Positions 1 through 11,508 of a DNA stretch of 64,000 nucleotides are shown in pieces. Under the pieces are notes generated by a model. The model saw only the letters and a program-made list of their open reading frames with translations. It was not told the origin of the DNA and did no database searches. Location of the stretch: contig BSBM01000050.1 in NCBI GenBank assembly GCA_027924585.1, forward strand, positions 3,472,001-3,536,000, given 5' to 3'. This DNA is from Larix kaempferi (Eukaryota; Streptophyta; Pinopsida; Pinales; Pinaceae). Both the position numbers and the translations under genes were made by a program. How positions within the stretch are numbered: the first letter of the stretch is position 1; every line of letters starts with the position of its first letter.

Positions 1-2199
1 GTGTTATTAAGTTAATAATAAAGCAATAAGTTAGATATTAGTTTTATGATAATTACAAATTAATAATAATTGGGTAAATTGCAATTATTTTATTTCATAA
101 CTAGTTAATGAATGCAACTTTTGCATATTTGTAGGATTTATGTGTTCTAGTTTATAACATGAAATAGTTGGGACTTAAACAATTATATTTGAGTAAATAA
201 CTATTTTACTTCATAATTAATTATTTAATTAATGCAATTTTTGCATATTTGTAAGATTTATGTGTTAACATTTACAGCATGATTCCAAATTGGAATAATT
301 AGTGCGTGGACAATTATAATGGAAATTATAATGGAGGAAAACCTTTCCTCAAATTTAGAACCCTAAAATGGGTTTGCATCAGTTTAGTTTAATAATTGAT
401 ATTTTTGATATATAATTACTTTAATGTTAAGATTTTAGTAACTAGTTATTTTATTAGATTTTAATTTTATTATTTAATTTTTTTAAGATTTAATTTTTTA
501 AAGTTTAATAGCCTCCCAATTATATAAATCTAAAATATGAAAATTTAATGATTTATCTATATTTTTAAATTTTCTAATATTTAAAATATATATATATATA
601 AAAGCAACCAACAATTGTATCCATACTAAATTTTTTGTATCTAATTATATTGTATCTAAATTCATATTTGAACTATGGTTTATATCATGTTATTGATTAA
701 ATTAATATTCATGTTGAAATGTAAATGGTGTCCTAGCTCAAAGTTAACCGTGACCAGTATCCTATTCCTTCTACCACATTATGCGCGCTCACTTATAGTT
801 TTTGTTACCACTTTCAATTCCACCTTTTGATGTTTATGCAACCAGTGGTGTCGAATTACACCATTCCTCTACCATGTATGATGCAATTGATTATTTCTGC
901 AACCACATATTCTCCACCTTCCATACACGATTTCATTGCAATATTGCAACTATTGTAAGTTTGATAAAGTCGTTGTCTCCATCGCATTAGAAGACAATAT
1001 GAGCACGTTGACTTTAGGAACTTTCATCGATCTCTCATCATAAATGTTGTGGCATTCCATTTTAGACTAAGAAGAGTACTCTCAGCATAGAGACATCAGA
1101 TTTAAAAATATCTAAAAATAGATTTTTAGGAATAAACTTTATAATAGTGTATTTGTTTTTCCAATCAATCAAAATATATTTTGTTAAGATTAAACTTTAT
1201 AAAAATGTAATTGTTTTTCCAATCAATCAAAAAATAAATTTTTTAATCAACTTTATATAAGTGTATTTATTTTTCCAAACAATCTAAAAATAATTTTCTA
1301 AGAATAAACTTTATAAAAGTATATTTGTTTTTCCAATCAAAATTAAATATAAGAACAAATTACTTAATTTACCTATTTATATTTTCTTCTTAATACTTAA
1401 TATTTTAGCTTGGTTTACATGAAAATGTTTAGATAAAATTACCTTAGATCTGGGTGAAAATGGAGTTAAGGAGATCCTACTAATCCCTCCCTCACGTGGG
1501 AGTCGGTAAGCCGATGGGAGGACAAATGGTTGCGGATCGTGTAGACGTGCACATGCATGCTCGCTTGAAAAAAGGGTCACATCGTTGTCGGATGGAGAAT
1601 AGTTATGGTGGTGAGTGGAGAATGATGGCCACAAGTGGGTTCGATTGAGAGGTGATGGCTCCCTCGCTGGAACTGATAATGGCAAGCTTATGAGGGATAG
1701 ATACGAAGCACATGACAATGATGGAGGAAACTCATCCATTGCAACACAATTTGGTCAAGTATGATCCTCCTTGCGATGTTCTTTAGATGATTCTGACGAT
1801 ATTGTTATGGCAATCCAGAACTAAGGGCACTCCTTGGCGAACATATAGTGTAAGAACTCCAATTGTTGGTAATTGTCGACAGGATCTCATCGTGATTTAG
1901 AGGCTTTCTGCTTGGGTGACAGAATCTCAAGGGGACGGTTGCAGGATGGTAAGTGGGCATAGTACTTGTAGTGGACAGAATAATAAGAATAGCAATTTTA
2001 TTAACTAAGTCACAACACATCAACATTACTCAACATTATACTTAGATCTACCTTAATGAACTAACCCATGATTTACAAGTGGACGAAACCAAGTACAACA
2101 AAATTGGTGTCTCAAATCCCAATTCAAAATATTACTAATCTAATCATCCTTCCTTTATAACCTACTTCAAACTTCCACTTACTATATGTTCCTTTGTTG
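1..2199. other. AT-rich intergenic DNA, no gene recognised
   Basis: I see no credible coding region here. The open frames are short, have no recognisable motif and vary in base composition. The stretch 1377-1740 is less AT-rich and is open on the minus strand for about 120 codons, but the product is low-complexity and unlike any family I know. A 58-bp tandem repeat at 1134-1345 is listed separately. This is probably decayed transposon sequence. Confidence 0.5.
1134..1345. repeat. tandem repeat, about 58 bp x 3.7
   Basis: Four successive units begin with aaactttata at about 1134, 1192, 1249 and 1307. Each contains tttttccaatcaatc or a close variant. The units have drifted by a few bases and indels, so the array is old. 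No coding potential is visible. Confidence 0.8.
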
Positions 2200-2565
2200 G
2201 ATTCCTGGAGTGTCAACTATATTGACCTAATCCCAGATATAACCCGCAAGTAGAAGCATCGACTAAATCAATCTGACTTCCCCAGTAGGAAATGGGTATT
2301 CATCATCACACAACTTGGGGAGTGTGACTCAACATAGCCTTCCCACGACCTCAAGTTTCATACGACACAGAGTGGGAAATACCTCCACCCCTTCTATTGG
2401 AATTAGGATTAACACCCTATCCCAAATCATGTTGTGTTGTTATTGTGGTTCTTAGAGTTGTCTCATCGAATGACCAGTTTGGGCAACTTGGTCTCTTACA
2501 TAAGCCTGCACTATCCCACAAATCATAACAAGTATCTAGCTATCGCTTAGCCCCTCCAACATGTG
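2200..2565 (+). repeat. LTR relic related to the solo LTR at 5834-8610
   Basis: The stretch around 2330-2400 (ccttcccacgacctcaag, then gagtgggaaatacctcca) matches, with drift, the stretch around 7935-8000 inside the solo LTR (ccctcccacgacctcgag, then gggtgggaaacacatcca). The order of shared words continues up to a cysteine-rich, hairpin-like segment near 2540 and 8140. It appears to be a partial, older copy of the same LTR family. Its ends could not be set. Confidence 0.5.
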
Positions 2566-2574
2566 GTTTATTCT

Positions 2575-3148
2575 CATCCAAACATACAATCATGCATAGT
2601 TAAATATTTGAATTTAATGTTGTCTAGGGCATTGGTCATGTAGAAATGACATGCAATTATTGTTAGTTGGGATAAAAGTAAACTTGAGGTAAGTAAACAC
2701 TTAATGTGAATACAATGTAATGGACACTTTGTCCATGGTGATTTGTTGAGGATCTTCAAATTGTTAATGACACGAGTGTTAGGAACAAAATGCAAGATTC
2801 CAACACCATAATCAAAATTCTTTACAAATTATATCCAATCTAAATTCATATTCATGGAATATAATCAATGTTGATTATTCCCATGTTGTCCATACCCATG
2901 CTTGACATTCTTTAACAAAATGCATGGCGTGTGTATAAAACCCAACTTAATCATCATGGTTAGTTTTCTGCGTGCATATGCAAATTCATGGTTATGCAAT
3001 AAGAACTGAATTTCAATAATATGTTGTCATAGGAAATGCATTTATATACATGTATGCCAAAATGCGAGGATCTTAGCATTAATTCCCATAAATTATTTAA
3101 ATAATGCCTAAATGAGATGGTGGGTCATTAAAAGAAATCAATAGGTGG
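2575..3148 (+). pseudogene. PPR-repeat pseudogene, left part (interrupted by LTR element)
   Basis: Short broken frames translate to pieces of PPR (pentatricopeptide) repeats: FNKMHGVCIKP, then IIMVSFLRAYAN near 2900-2985, then a helix near 3040-3115 matching the MYAKCG...HKLF motif with several frameshifts. PPR proteins are helical-repeat RNA-binding proteins of plastids and mitochondria. The same ~400-bp module recurs at 13197-14540, right of the 10-kb LTR element, so the element split this locus. Stops and frameshifts are so frequent that no product is possible. Confidence 0.7.
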
Positions 3149-4835
3149 TGTCATGTCCCCTCATTGATGATCATTGGATTGATTTCCTAACCCAATCAAT
3201 CCCTTGGGTTGAGGAGAAAACTTCATTTACTTGGAGTTAATTTTGAAATTCTAGGCATTAATTAATTAGGAGGTGTTGAATTTATTTTCTTAAAGTTTGA
3301 TATGAACTTAATGAAAAGTATTTTTCATTAAATAGTTATTTTTATTTTGAAATAAAGTGGATAATTCTCCACAAGTGCGCCTTAGAGGATAAGGTTGACC
3401 AAGAGGTGACTTGCAAGAGAAGAAAAGTGAAATTTCCCAAAGCTAGAAAATCAGGCAAAAAGGAAGAAAAGATAGCACAAAGAAGAAAGGCAACAAAACT
3501 CAGGAAAAGCAACATAAAGTAGAAAAGCAAGAAAAAGCAGGACAAAGCATGATAAGGCAAAAAAGCAAAAAAAAAAAGGACAAAGAAAAAAAGCAGGATA
3601 AGGTAGAAAAGTAGGAAAAAGCAGGATAGAAAAGCAAAAGCAGGATAAGTAAAAAGCAAAAGCAAAGCAAATAAGAAAGCAAGGCAAAAGCTAAAGTAGA
3701 AAGTAAAGCAAAGCAGAAAGCAAGGCAAAAGCTAAAGCAGAAAGAAAATAAACCTTATCCAATCCATGAGGGCTCCTTAGCCTATATTGCTTGCTCAACA
3801 AGTCACCTCAATCTATAAAAGAAGGATTAAAACTCCAGTTCACATCTTTTGACAGTTGGATAATTGAAGTGAGTGCAATTGTGCCTCAGTGACTTGGGAG
3901 ATGTGCCCCTAATTCAAGCTGGGAGATGTGCCTATGCTTCCTGTGAGAGGATTATGGTATTCAACCATTGTGAATGAGATTATTATAGGTCTTGAAGTAT
4001 GAACCAGTGGAGTGCGATCCTATGACAAAGATTTGATATCCCTCCATTCAGATATATGAGTATTTTCCTAGTCTTTCTTGTTGGAGGAACTTGTTCTTGA
4101 TGTATCTCTTTCCTGAGAACTATTTGATGTGTAACTCAAATAATGATGGCTTATATGACTGTAATAATGGACCTTTGATGTCAATTCTTAAGTTTTACTG
4201 AATAGAAATTTGATTTTAGTACCTCTTCTTGCACCTAGTCTAGATTTCTATGAAAATAAACTAGTTTCTAGAACTTTTTTTGTAAATGAATGAATATCAG
4301 CGCAAATGAAGTGCTTTATATTTCTGATGTTAATTAATATTCCAAATGACTCATTCCAATCTTAAAATTAGAATTTCATGAGCCTCTCAGGCTGTTTGGG
4401 AATTCCTGAATTTGGCCTAGTTATGCAATCCTAGAATGCAATTTTTCTTGTATGTTTGTGAGACTTCCTCAGAACCTTCCCAAACTTGCTGGAGCAAACC
4501 TAGGATGATAATTGAATATATTTAATGATATTTATACTTCCTAAGTCAAAATACCTCACCATTGGTTCTCAGTCAATGCTTAGTTGAAGTTCTAGTTTGC
4601 ATATGTTGGGGTGCCCAAGAGCCTTGGAGTAAACTTCAGCATGGATGATGTATGCAAAATTAATGGTACCGATATATTTTGAAAAGGTTCTATCAGCTGA
4701 AATTGTCCTCATCCTTTCCAGAGTCCTTTGATTTTTGCTTCCTACAGTCAAACTAGTCACCGAAGTTCATTGTTTTTCCTTGAGTCTTGTAGGAGAGTTA
4801 GTTAGTGTATCATCAACCCTGGTTGGTACATTACA
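3149..4835 (+). repeat. 5' LTR of element A
   Basis: It is 1,687 bp long, from TGTCATGTCCCC to GGTACATTACA. It aligns along its full length with 11509-13196. A hand comparison of the first ~245 bp gives about 7% differences, so the insertion is not recent. The part 3410-3770 is strikingly purine-rich on the plus strand (repeated aaagcagga/gataagg words), and this produces spurious Phe/Leu-rich frames on the minus strand. Confidence 0.9.
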
Positions 4836-4836
4836 G

Positions 4837-4848
4837 TGGTATAAGATA
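4837..4848 (+). other. primer-binding site of element A (initiator tRNA-Met type, degenerate)
   Basis: The sequence tggtataagata begins one base after the LTR end. It resembles the usual plant tRNA-iMet primer-binding site, with mismatches after the first six bases. Confidence 0.5.
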
Positions 4849-4919
4849 TATTTCCTCTACTCCTATGGAAAGTAAGCTCAACTAAAGGAATATTGCATAT
4901 CACATCTCAAGTTTCAGCT

Positions 4920-5833
4920 ATGAGGCTTGGACCAATAGTTGAAGATGTTGACTTTGAGCAGCTTGTAGAAGAATAAATCCTCTATGTTGATGGAGGCCTA
5001 CTAAGAGATGAGGATTATGAATTCTATGAACCAATATATGGAAATAGAATAAGTCTTGATCCACCAATGGATAGTCTAGAATATATTTTAGCAAGGAGGA
5101 TGGAAGTTATTAAAAACATGACTCAACATTATCAGGAGTATTTGGCTTTGGGTGAGAAGATCTGTACAACTATACCCTTCAAATATTATTATATTTGCAA
5201 GTATGGGTTTGCTACTACCCCAATCAAATAAGAAGAAAGAGGAATCGAAAGTAAAGCCTCATTGGATTCCATTGTTTATAGCATGAAGAGACTTTTCAGA
5301 TTCTCTTCAAACAAAGTCTCCAATAATATTGATTCTAAGGTTACCAAGGAGTAAGATGCATCAACTAGCTTGAAGGAGCAAAAGCATAGTAACAATCAAC
5401 CATCAAAGGAAAGGAGCATCAATATTCCAAGAGATTGTGCTTCCTCTAATAAATGCATTGAACACGAAAAAGAAGACTCCAAGCTAAGGAAGAAAGGTAA
5501 ATCTGATTTTGGTAGTAGAAATTCCTTCTTGCATCAATATGAAGAATATCCCACTAAGTTAATCACAAAAGAGATTGAGGAACACCCTAAGAGGGTAGGA
5601 CAATCCACCATGCAAGATTTTGTTCACAGTGTTGAGATTGTATCCAATTATGGAAATCCAAGCTTCTTTGTTGGCGAGTTTGAGATCCCTAGAACGGATA
5701 TGGAAGATGGGATTGGTAGAGGAAAAACCACTTGTGGATCAGATTTGGAGGAAGAGAACAGATCAACCCTTCAAGCACTCTAAGAACATTATTATGGAGA
5801 AAAAGAAAACCACACTCTAGTTGAGAGTGAACC
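4920..5833 (+). pseudogene. gag-like frame of element A
   Basis: One frame is open for most of this stretch, with a few stops (for example at 4974, 5229, 5352 and 5781). It reads as a charged, hydrophilic protein (VDGGLLRDEDYEFYEPIYG, later a Lys/Ser-rich part from 5370). Its place, directly behind the primer-binding site, suggests gag. No zinc knuckle or capsid motif was recognised. The frame runs into the solo LTR at 5834 and appears to resume after 8610 with a Glu-rich segment (RYLEEERAITTPYHEE). Confidence 0.45.
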
Positions 5834-8610
5834 TGTAGTGGTCTAGTTTTTACAACAGAGCACTAAGTAAAATTTCTGAGTTAATTTTCTACGTATCACA
5901 CTTATCCGAATATATGTGAGTAAGTTTCTAAAGAAGATTCTATGCATTTAGTATACTGTTTTGTCTTGAATAATCCTACATTCGTATAAAAAAATAACTA
6001 ACATATCACTATTTTCCTTCAACAATTTGTTTTCAGCATAAGAATATGTTTCCCAGTAATAAATTAGTAAATAGCAAGGTATATGTATGTTCAGAGTACG
6101 TTTTAGCATAATAATCAAATAACATAAATAACAAGGAAATTACCTGATGTTGATGCTAGTAGACTGTAGGTTGTAGCAGGTTATGTTTATATTCTCTTAG
6201 TCAGCCAAGATGATGTGTCCACCCTACCGACCAGCTATTATCTTGCTGGCCCTTGGAAATCAAAGGATTTCCAAGCCCCCGATCTCACAATCTGATAATC
6301 CCGAGAGCAGTATTTACTTAGGTTCTCAAAACCTTTCTCTGTTCTCAAACTTTTTTTTGTTCTCCAACCTTTCTCTCCACTTAAAGCTATATCCCCTTAC
6401 CTTCAACTTTCTCCCCCTCTATATACATTTCCTTCCTCGAGAAGACTTTGGGCTTACTCCACCACCCCAAACTCCCCCTCTCGAGCCCCTCAAACATTTA
6501 CTCCTTTCACTAGTTCATTCATACACGTTACATTATAAAAATGTATTTTTCACACTCAATGTACCGAATAATTAATTACACTCATGGTAAATTTATTTGA
6601 TTTTGATTGATGGTCGTAAGTATTTATTACGGTGGGAATCATTACCCAAAGGTTATCCATTCGGGACAAGGTTTATTAATTACAAGTCTATTCACCACCT
6701 TTGTATTTAATGTTATTAGTGTAATTAATAAAATATTATATAAATAGTTGACCTTTTCAACTTGGACATGGTGTGTCTTAATGGTCTACCTCATCCATCA
6801 AGATAACTTATCTTGAGATTTAAATTCTACGATTCGTATTGAATAATTAAATATTAATAAACCATTTTCCATCACATCACATCCATTCCAAAATTGTTAT
6901 CCTATTATGTCTAACTTAGTAATGGAAATAATCACACTCTAATAATTTATTAATCAATATTTAAATTTTACCTATATTGCAATTGTTATGACATGGATAG
7001 TAATATTATTAAAATAACATTAATTAAGTGATAATATTAATTAAATCACCACAAAGTAATAATAAATGGTGAATTTAATAAAAATGTCTTTTAAATCATT
7101 TGTTTATCACACGAGTACCCTAACATCAACATAGTATCCTCGTTCTTCTAAACAAAGCACCCTTAAGGGTTTAAACAATCTTACTAATTAATTAGACAGT
7201 ACCATTACCTTATTTACAACAATTCTCAGATGACAATGTTAGCTGACGGCACTTGTCTCAATTGTTTATCACAATGTTTACCAACAAGTAATACATATCT
7301 TAATTGACTTGTTTTACACATCTTAAATAACTTTATATTCATTATCTGAATTCGATCAATGCATGATTAACCTAATTACTTATGACAACTTATACATTTA
7401 TTCACTATGTTAAGTGTTTGTGTATCGATACTAGTGTACATGTGCAATGTGTGCATGTGTGGCCAGCGTATGCACAGATCAGAAATGTACTATAGACAAA
7501 CCCCATCCCGCCTATGCATACCTGCTAACTAATAGTAGTATTTACCCCCAGGTAGAAGAACAAGCATAATATATATAGTACAATTACTTTAACATCCTCA
7601 ATTATTTAACTTTTAATTCTTTACGATTTCACATCATTATCTTTATGTTTACATTAGTTTAATCAATCATGTACAAGGAAGGGTACCTACTACCACTAAC
7701 TCAGAATCAAGGAATACCCAACCCTCAACAGTACTAACTAACACGTCCTCCCATCATAACCTACGTCCTGCATCCTCCCTATCCTTCCTCTGCTAGTACA
7801 AAAGTGGATGTCGGACTCACCGACCTGACCACATAGAACTTGAGAGCGATAGCGTCGGCTGAACAACAGACCTATCCTCCCCTAGCAATCATCCGACCAT
7901 CGTCATCACAGCAACATAGGGAGCGTGTCTCAGCACGGCCCTCCCACGACCTCGAGTCTCACGGAAACATAGGGTGGGAAACACATCCATCCCTCTCAAC
8001 ATACTGGACCTACGCCCTTATCAACTCATACTTTGCTGCTATCGGGATTATCAGTTTGTGTTATCGTATCATCATTTTTGGCTGCTAAGGTTTATTGTAC
8101 GAACATGTTTTTTTTCCAATATATCAGATCAAGTAACTGGCTATCCCATAGCCCTTGTGTCCTGTAGGTTAGTATTTTGCAAAATACAAATTTATAGAAA
8201 GCATTTCCCATTGATCGCCAATTGATCCATGTTATCAAAAATCATTTGATTTCATGTAACCTTTTTAGTTCATCATAGATGCGTATGACATATAACACTT
8301 CAATAATTTATATAAGAAGATGGTATCCACGTACCGAATCATATATTTCACATCTTATTAATGAAAACATATAAACATATACTATAATCGTAAAATAAAG
8401 AAATCATATGATCATCATGACATCGTAACCACATGACATAGTAACATCATAATCATAGTGAAATCATAAAACAAAGTAACATCATATACTGAGGTCCATC
8501 ATATCGTAATATAGTTTACTCAGTCGAGCTGAGTTCAACAGAATATATAAGAAAATAAAGTATGGTGTGTCTAACTAATAAATATGCCTAATCAAAATAT
8601 GGGTGTTACA
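5834..8610 (+). mobile_element. solo LTR (2.78 kb) with 5-bp target duplication GAACC
   Basis: The stretch starts TGTAGTGGTC and ends GGGTGTTACA. These ends are imperfect inverted complements, as in Ty3/gypsy LTRs of the TGTAACA...TGTTACA kind. GAACC occurs immediately before (5829-5833) and immediately after (8611-8615). No gag or pol similarity and no internal pair of direct repeats was seen, so a solo LTR left by recombination is the simplest reading; a short non-autonomous element is the alternative. It interrupts the internal region of element A. Confidence 0.7.
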
Positions 8611-8615
8611 GAACC

Positions 8616-9192
8616 TAGATATTTGGAGGAGGAGCGTGCCATCACCACTCCATATCATGAAGAGATAGAGGTGTCACAAAGGTATTGCAACCATTATAAT
8701 TTTTGCATTCACCAAATTCCTTTGTTTCATCTTGATATGGAAGCCACTCCTAATGAGAAGGTTGGCATAAAATATTCCTCTAGTGTTGAGATCCAAATTT
8801 TTTAGAAGGTTGACTTTTTAGAAGAGATCGTGCATGAATTTCAAGAGTTGCATGAGCACACTGTGATTAGATGTGTGTGGATAATAGTGCACATGACATT
8901 TTGGAGCATCATCATGTCCTAGGTAAATATGAGGAGTCTTCATATTTACAAGTGCTTGAAGAAAGCATTGACTTGCAGGATGATTGCCAAGCACCTGTTT
9001 CACTCCAGAGAGATTATGAGCCTCTTTCATGTAAGGAAGGATTATCCTTGATGAAGGTGTCTGATTACATCCCATTTGTATAAGCAAGCAAAGAATCATA
9101 TTCATCATTGAATTGGATGGATAGCTACATCACCAACATGGAGACCCAAGCTTGTGCAAGACTAGCTCACATTGGTAAGAGTTATTTTTTAA
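8616..9192 (+). pseudogene. broken coding sequence of element A upstream of the long frame
   Basis: An open frame continues from the solo-LTR border to about 8800 (EEIEVSQRY, then PLFHLDMEATPNEKVG). Further pieces in other frames follow to 9080 (a Ser/Leu/Gln-rich segment ending VSDYIPFV). It probably belonged to the same polyprotein as the gag-like frame on the left and the long frame on the right. I recognise no domain. Confidence 0.35.
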
Positions 9193-11271
9193 ATTAGTAA
9201 TGGATCTATTGTTGCATTTGATTTTGTTAAGTTCAATGAGCAGCATCCAAGGTATCTATGGCTGCAATATTATGCTTACCATACATTTTCATTCATACAT
9301 TGGAGAAAATATTACATAGCAGATGAGGAGTTATCTCATGGCATGATATTCATAAGGAAGCATGGAGACATTGTGAGAGCTACTGAGGGCCTCACCACCA
9401 TTCAAGGCACATCCATGGACATGTCTTATCATTTTCGAGACATTGGAGGTTTTCTACGAATGCATGAGAAGGGATTGGGAGGTCTTCCACTGGGTAGATC
9501 ACCTAACAAGGTGAAGAAGCATACAGATGAATTGAGGATGGATGTACAATCCATCAAAATATTTCATTACAAGCATTTGAAAAGGTTCAAGGAGGGAAGG
9601 GAAAGGGACATCAAGAGTTCCTTTGACTTGGTTCACATAAAACCAAGTCCTCTAGCATTCCTTATGGGACTAGTAAAGATTAAGATCATGATTCTTAATC
9701 ATATGGATGTGCGAGTTAGTACAAACTTGCATGATGGGATGAATTGGGATACTCATGGTGTACCAAGTTCAATAAGCAACGCCAGAGGCTTATTTAGTTT
9801 CTCACAAGAAATCATTAAGGAAGAAGTCTCTTGCTGGTTAGGAGAGGTATAAATGATTATTCAAGAGATGATGGGAGTAAGGGATGGTTGCCTCATACCT
9901 GCACTACCAATTTCCACTAACCCATTTAGCATACAATGGGGTGTCACAAAAAAGGGTATGGAAGAAAATTTGATGGAGATTGGGCACTCCAAGGGTTTTG
10001 AAAGAAGAAGGTTGCAGCCATATGAGAAGCATGACATCATGATAGCCATCATGCATGTTATGGCATGGTTCAAATTAGTTTTAAAGGAGAAAAGATGGAT
10101 GGTCAAATTTTATCACAAAGGTTGGGTGCATTTCATCATACCAATGAAGCTTAAGGATTGGAAACCAAAATTGGTAAGTGAAGTCCAAGTTTATAAATCT
10201 GATAATGAATGCAAGAATATAGAAGTAGATGTTCTTCTTTGTTCATGGGAAGATTTACTTGTTTTGGAAAGTCATTTAGTAGCAAAGTATCACAAAGGCG
10301 GATTTGTAGATGAGTTGTTGAATGGTTGGGTTCAAGAAGAAAATTTTGACATCATGGGGGAAGGCATCTTTTGGGTGCCAAAATTAGTTTTTATGGAATA
10401 TTTTATGGGGGATTCCCATGATTTGTTCCTAGATAAAAACTTTCTTAAATGGGGAGTAAAGGTCCAACAAACGTTCGCCCACACATACAAGCATATCAAG
10501 AGGTTCAAAAGTGAGGTTAGAAAGCACATGGAGGAATCTTTTGCACCAAGATTCACCAAGCTTTATGCAAATCCAATTGAATTCAAGGTACCTTGGGAAA
10601 GGAAGAGGAATGGATGGAATAAGGAAAAGTATTTTCTCAAGTTTGATCTCCACCTTTGTTATCACCAATTTTAAAAAAATGAAGAATTTGAATCTGACTA
10701 TTCAAGACTTCTGAGCATGAGCACTAGTTCATTTGTGACACTTGAAGCATGCCAAAATCAAATTGGTAAGCATGTTTTTATTCTTTTGGATGACATGTGG
10801 GATCACTATAGGTCGTTGGAGAAATATTCTCCTAGTTTGGGAGTTGCATTGCATGCTTGGAAAAAAATTGCATTGTTTGAGTGTGAAGTTGGAGGAATAA
10901 AGAAAATATATCTTAATATCATGCTTGAGAAAGGTGAAGCTAATGTCTACATGAAGAGGATTCACTCCACCCTTATTTGTTCCATCCCCAAATGTGTGCA
11001 CAATATATTGCAGCTCCAAGAGAAGAATAATCCACACCATAACAAGGATATGCTAGCCCATATGTGTGCATTGGTTGAGTGCAGATTTGAGGGTGAGATT
11101 GAACTCAATGAGTGGCAAAAAAAATGGTTTGCATGTGATTCAATGGATGGGTTGCTTCATGAAGATCCACATATGACATTCATCTACTCTAAAGACCCTA
11201 TATACTTAGTTCCCCAAGTCAATCTTAAAGGAAGATATTTTGAGAGTTGTTCATGTTCCACTCTTAGTTAG
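9193..11271 (+). pseudogene. unrecognised 693-codon frame of element A
   Basis: A single reading frame is open from 9193 to 11271 and is broken only by two TAA stops (9850-9852 and 10672-10674). Such length in AT-rich DNA means it was once selected as protein. The product is hydrophilic and rich in His, Lys, Met and Trp, for example MDMSYHFRDIGGFLRMHEKG near 9410, WMVKFYHKGWVHFIIPMKL near 10100 and WDHYRSLEKYSPSLGVALHAW near 10800. I see no RT (YxDD), integrase (HHCC, DDE), protease (DSG) or envelope-like membrane anchor. It occupies the place of pol or a 3' extra gene in an LTR element. I cannot name its function; an accessory or captured gene, or a highly divergent retroelement protein, are both possible. 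Confidence 0.6.
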
Positions 11272-11490
11272 TCACCATGATTGTATGGAGATTTACATGA
11301 GGGTGAGTAAGAGGTTTCCATGGAGGAAATCCAAAGAATATGCATTGAATCACATGGAGAAGTGCATCATATGCCAACACCATGTGATGGAGTACACTTT
11401 CTTGGTTGTCCATCTTGATTGGAAACAGTAGTTTGGTGGCAGTATACAAGTTCTTCAACCCCATGTTTTTTCATTGCTTGAGGACAAGAA

Positions 11491-11508
11491 ATCTTGGGAG
11501 GGGAGGAC
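11491..11508 (+). other. polypurine tract of element A
   Basis: The sequence atcttgggaggggaggac lies directly before the 3' LTR start. It is the expected plus-strand priming site. Confidence 0.7.

Noticed and set aside
3342-3728. Long Phe/Leu-rich minus-strand open frames resembling membrane proteins
   Set aside because: They are produced by the purine-rich tract of the LTR and recur in the other LTR (11702-12088). Their composition follows base bias, not membrane-protein structure.
7840-8225. Plus-strand frames of about 80 codons in the solo LTR
   Set aside because: They lie inside non-coding LTR sequence, overlap each other and have no motif. A related LTR relic at 2200-2565 does not keep them.
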